Source: Actinomycetota bacterium (GTDB taxonomy: Bacteria; Actinomycetota; Actinomycetes; Nanopelagicales; Nanopelagicaceae). From it: DNA of 6,233 nt. The stretch is taken from assembly GCA_009698045.1 (NCBI GenBank), contig WLRE01000078.1, forward strand, positions 1 to 6,233, written 5' to 3'. The position numbers and the translations under genes were made by a program. The notes beneath the pieces are model-generated. The model ran no database searches. It was not told where the DNA came from and saw only the letters and a list, made by a program, of their open reading frames with translations. Of the stretch, positions 5,005 through 6,233 are shown piece by piece. Within the stretch, counting starts at the first letter, position 1. Every line of letters starts with the position of its first letter.

Positions 5005-5907
5005 ATGAGCGCAGTCATTGTTGAAGAAGGCCCCGATAAGGGCGCAATCTGGCATTTCGGTGAACCCAATCAAGAACAACGCGCACTCGCTGCGGGTACC
5101 GCGTGGGCAGATTTATCACATCGCGCAGTAATTACAGTCACCGGCGAAGATCGTCTGCAATGGCTGCACGACCTCACCACTCAACATGTATCGGGCCTGA
5201 TTGCCGGAGTATGGACATCTGCGCTGGTCTTAGATGCCCAAGGACATGTTGAGCATCAATTATTTTTAGTCGACGATGGAACAACGACTTGGATTCATAC
5301 CGAAATAGATAAATCAGCTGAACTAGTCTCTTATCTAGAGAAGATGCGATTCATGCTTCGTGTTGAAGTTAAAGATGTCAGTGCTGACTATTCAGTTTTG
5401 CGCGCGCCAGGAATTCCTGATTCCATCGGTGGGCCATATGCAATTGTTCCTAAGAATGAATTAGAAGAGATGAAATCCGCTTTTGCATCAGTACACACTC
5501 AGGTCGGCACATGGGCGCTCGAAGCCGAACGAATCGCTGCTGGACGTGCGCGGCTGCTCTTTGATACTGATTACAAGTCAATCCCCAACGAACTCGGTTT
5601 CCTTAATAACGCAGTCCACATGAATAAGGGTTGTTATCGTGGCCAAGAGACGGTGGCAAAGGTATTCAACTTAGGTCAACCGCCACGACGTTTAACCTTG
5701 CTTCATCTAGATGGCAGCATGGTTGCTATGCCGGCTCATGGCGCAAAGATTGAACTTGATGGCAAAGAAGTCGGCGTAATCGGTTCGGTCGCCCGCCATC
5801 ACGAATTAGGTCCGATTGCGCTCGCGCTCATTAAGCGCAATGTTCCTATCGAGGCAACCCTTATTTGTGAGGGCGTTACTGCCACTCAAGAGATCCTTCA
5901 AAAGTAG
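5005..5907 (+). CDS. ygfZ: Folate-binding protein YgfZ (Fe-S cluster maintenance)
   Basis: Predicted 300-residue protein with the GcvT-like fold. The N-terminal part has WADLSHRAVITVTGEDRLQWLHDLTTQ (34-60), the family's first conserved block. The defining motif KGCYRGQE lies at 208-215, with Cys210 as the key cysteine, followed by AKVFNLGQPPRRL. The C-terminal barrel holds ELDGKEVGVIGSVARH (250-265). Family knowledge: E. coli YgfZ uses tetrahydrofolate to help assemble or repair certain Fe-S clusters, such as that of MiaB. GcvT itself is excluded by this motif and the absence of neighbouring gcvH and gcvP. The length is slightly below E. coli YgfZ (326). It starts 12 bp after fur, and the 41-residue gene follows 22 bp downstream. 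A YgfZ-like gene (Rv0811c) also lies in this neighbourhood in Mycobacterium, by my recall. Confidence 0.92.
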   Translation: MSAVIVEEGPDKGAIWHFGEPNQEQRALAAGTAWADLSHRAVITVTGEDRLQWLHDLTTQHVSGLIAGVWTSALVLDAQGHVEHQLFLVDDGTTTWIHTEIDKSAELVSYLEKMRFMLRVEVKDVSADYSVLRAPGIPDSIGGPYAIVPKNELEEMKSAFASVHTQVGTWALEAERIAAGRARLLFDTDYKSIPNELGFLNNAVHMNKGCYRGQETVAKVFNLGQPPRRLTLLHLDGSMVAMPAHGAKIELDGKEVGVIGSVARHHELGPIALALIKRNVPIEATLICEGVTATQEILQK

Positions 5908-5917
5908 CTCTACAAGT

Positions 5918-5923
5918 TAGACT
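5918..5923 (+). promoter_or_regulatory. Candidate -10 element of the small membrane protein / nitrobindin unit
   Basis: TAGACT is followed by six bases (CGCGCC) and the ATG at 5930, the same layout as before the fur gene. No Shine-Dalgarno is present, so the 41-residue gene is probably leaderless and the first gene of a unit with the nitrobindin-like gene. Confidence 0.55.
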
Positions 5924-5929
5924 CGCGCC

Positions 5930-6055
5930 ATGGAGATGCTTACGACGGTGCTACTCGTTGCGGCTGTTCTAATCTTTGGACTCTTCCTTTTTGTTAAAGG
6001 ACTTCGTGGCGCACTGCGCACGTGGCCCGCACGTCGTTCCGGAGAGGGAAATTAA
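5930..6055 (+). CDS. Small single-span membrane protein (41 residues), unknown function
   Basis: ATG at 5930 to TAA at 6053-6055. The protein begins MEMLTTVLLVAAVLIFG and consists of one hydrophobic segment (about 4-22) followed by a basic tail (KGLRGALRTWPARR, about 23-36) ending GEGN. The charge pattern predicts an N-out, C-in topology. Support for a real gene: it fills the entire gap between ygfZ and the next gene, its start has the leaderless TAGACT-six-bases-ATG layout, and the downstream ribosome-binding site lies inside its last codons, with the next ATG 2 bp after its stop. I do not recognise a family. Co-expression with the nitrobindin-like protein suggests a related role or simply a leader ORF for translational coupling. 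Confidence 0.7.
   Translation: MEMLTTVLLVAAVLIFGLFLFVKGLRGALRTWPARRSGEGN
6041..6050 (+). promoter_or_regulatory. Strong Shine-Dalgarno of the nitrobindin-like gene
   Basis: GGAGAGGGAA ends eight bases before the ATG at 6058. It lies inside the last codons of the 41-residue gene. It is the clearest ribosome-binding site in the window and fixes this start, in contrast to the genes that look leaderless. Confidence 0.75.
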
Positions 6056-6057
6056 TA

Positions 6058-6233
6058 ATGGCATTTACTATTCCTGAGGGATTGCATGAAGATATGTATC
6101 CACTGGCGTGGATGATTGGAACCTGGGGCGGCACTGGTCGTGGTGAGTATCCAACAATTGAACCCTTTCTCTTCGAGCAAGAAATTACCTTTGGCCACGA
6201 TGGACGTCCATTTATGACCTACTCATCTAAGAG
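6058..6233 (+). CDS. Nitrobindin / FABP-like heme-binding beta-barrel protein, N-terminal part (3' end outside window)
   Basis: The first 58 residues are present and the frame is open at the window end. The signature is LAWMIGTWGGTGRGEYPTI (16-34), matching the GxWxGxGxGxYPTI motif of the nitrobindin / DUF1794 family, followed by PFLFEQEITFGHDGRPFMTYSS, which forms the next barrel strands. Family knowledge: these 10-stranded barrels include plant and human (THAP4 domain) nitrobindins that bind ferric heme and react with NO or isomerize peroxynitrite. The mycobacterial relative Rv0813c was described as fatty-acid-binding-protein-like. The proximal heme His lies near the C-terminus, outside this window, so heme binding cannot be judged. 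It probably forms a unit with the 41-residue membrane protein just upstream. Confidence 0.88.
   Translation, partial: MAFTIPEGLHEDMYPLAWMIGTWGGTGRGEYPTIEPFLFEQEITFGHDGRPFMTYSSK

Noticed and set aside
5005..5907. Annotation as gcvT (glycine cleavage T protein)
   Set aside because: The KGCYRGQE motif and the context are those of YgfZ, and no other glycine-cleavage genes are present.
1..6233. Mobile element, CRISPR array, tRNA or prophage remnants
   Set aside because: No direct-repeat array, terminal inverted repeats, transposase or integrase motifs, or tRNA-like cloverleaf seen; genes are tightly packed housekeeping types with uniform composition.

Overview
The window looks like a compact actinobacterial chromosome segment. 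GC content is moderate, roughly mid-40s percent by eye, and there is almost no intergenic DNA. The organism inference rests on three things: a GlnR-type orphan response regulator, the C-terminal half of an MshD-type (mycothiol synthase) acetyltransferase directly behind it, and a Fur / YgfZ / nitrobindin-like neighbourhood. From memory, related genes lie close together in Mycobacterium (around Rv0811c-Rv0819) and Streptomyces. The combination of moderate GC, tight packing and short genes would fit a streamlined freshwater lineage such as Nanopelagicales (acI), but that is inference.

Layout. (1) 1-2409, plus strand: the 3' end of a PfkB-family sugar kinase, an aldose 1-epimerase-like protein 2 bp behind it, and a class-III PLP aminotransferase 13 bp further on. 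This is probably one carbohydrate-linked transcription unit that begins upstream of the window. (2) 2402-3600, minus strand: glnR followed 5 bp later by a single-domain MshD-like acetyltransferase. The acetyltransferase stop overlaps the convergent aminotransferase stop by 8 bp, and a perfect 9-bp inverted repeat spans both stop codons. (3) 3619-6233, plus strand, divergent from glnR across only 18 bp: a membrane-anchored thioredoxin, a DUF4395 membrane protein with a CxxC motif, a Fur-family regulator, the folate-binding YgfZ protein, a 41-residue single-span membrane protein and the start of a nitrobindin/FABP-like protein.

Expression signals. Several genes start six or seven bases after a -10-like hexamer and have no Shine-Dalgarno sequence (fur, the DUF4395 gene, the 41-residue gene, glnR, more weakly the thioredoxin gene), which points to leaderless transcripts. 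The nitrobindin-like gene sits inside a transcription unit and instead has a clear purine-rich ribosome-binding site. In the 18-bp glnR/thioredoxin gap the two -10 elements overlap on opposite strands.

Functional reading. The right-hand block combines thiol redox (thioredoxin, DUF4395 CxxC), metal sensing (Fur/Nur-like), Fe-S cluster maintenance (YgfZ) and a beta-barrel heme or lipid-binding protein, next to a nitrogen regulator and a thiol acetyltransferase. I see no mobile elements, CRISPR arrays, rRNA or tRNA, and no gene-free stretch longer than about 60 bases. The most unusual signals are the reduced MshD-like gene, the palindrome across two convergent stops, the shared divergent promoter, and a Nur-box-like inverted repeat two genes upstream of the fur start.
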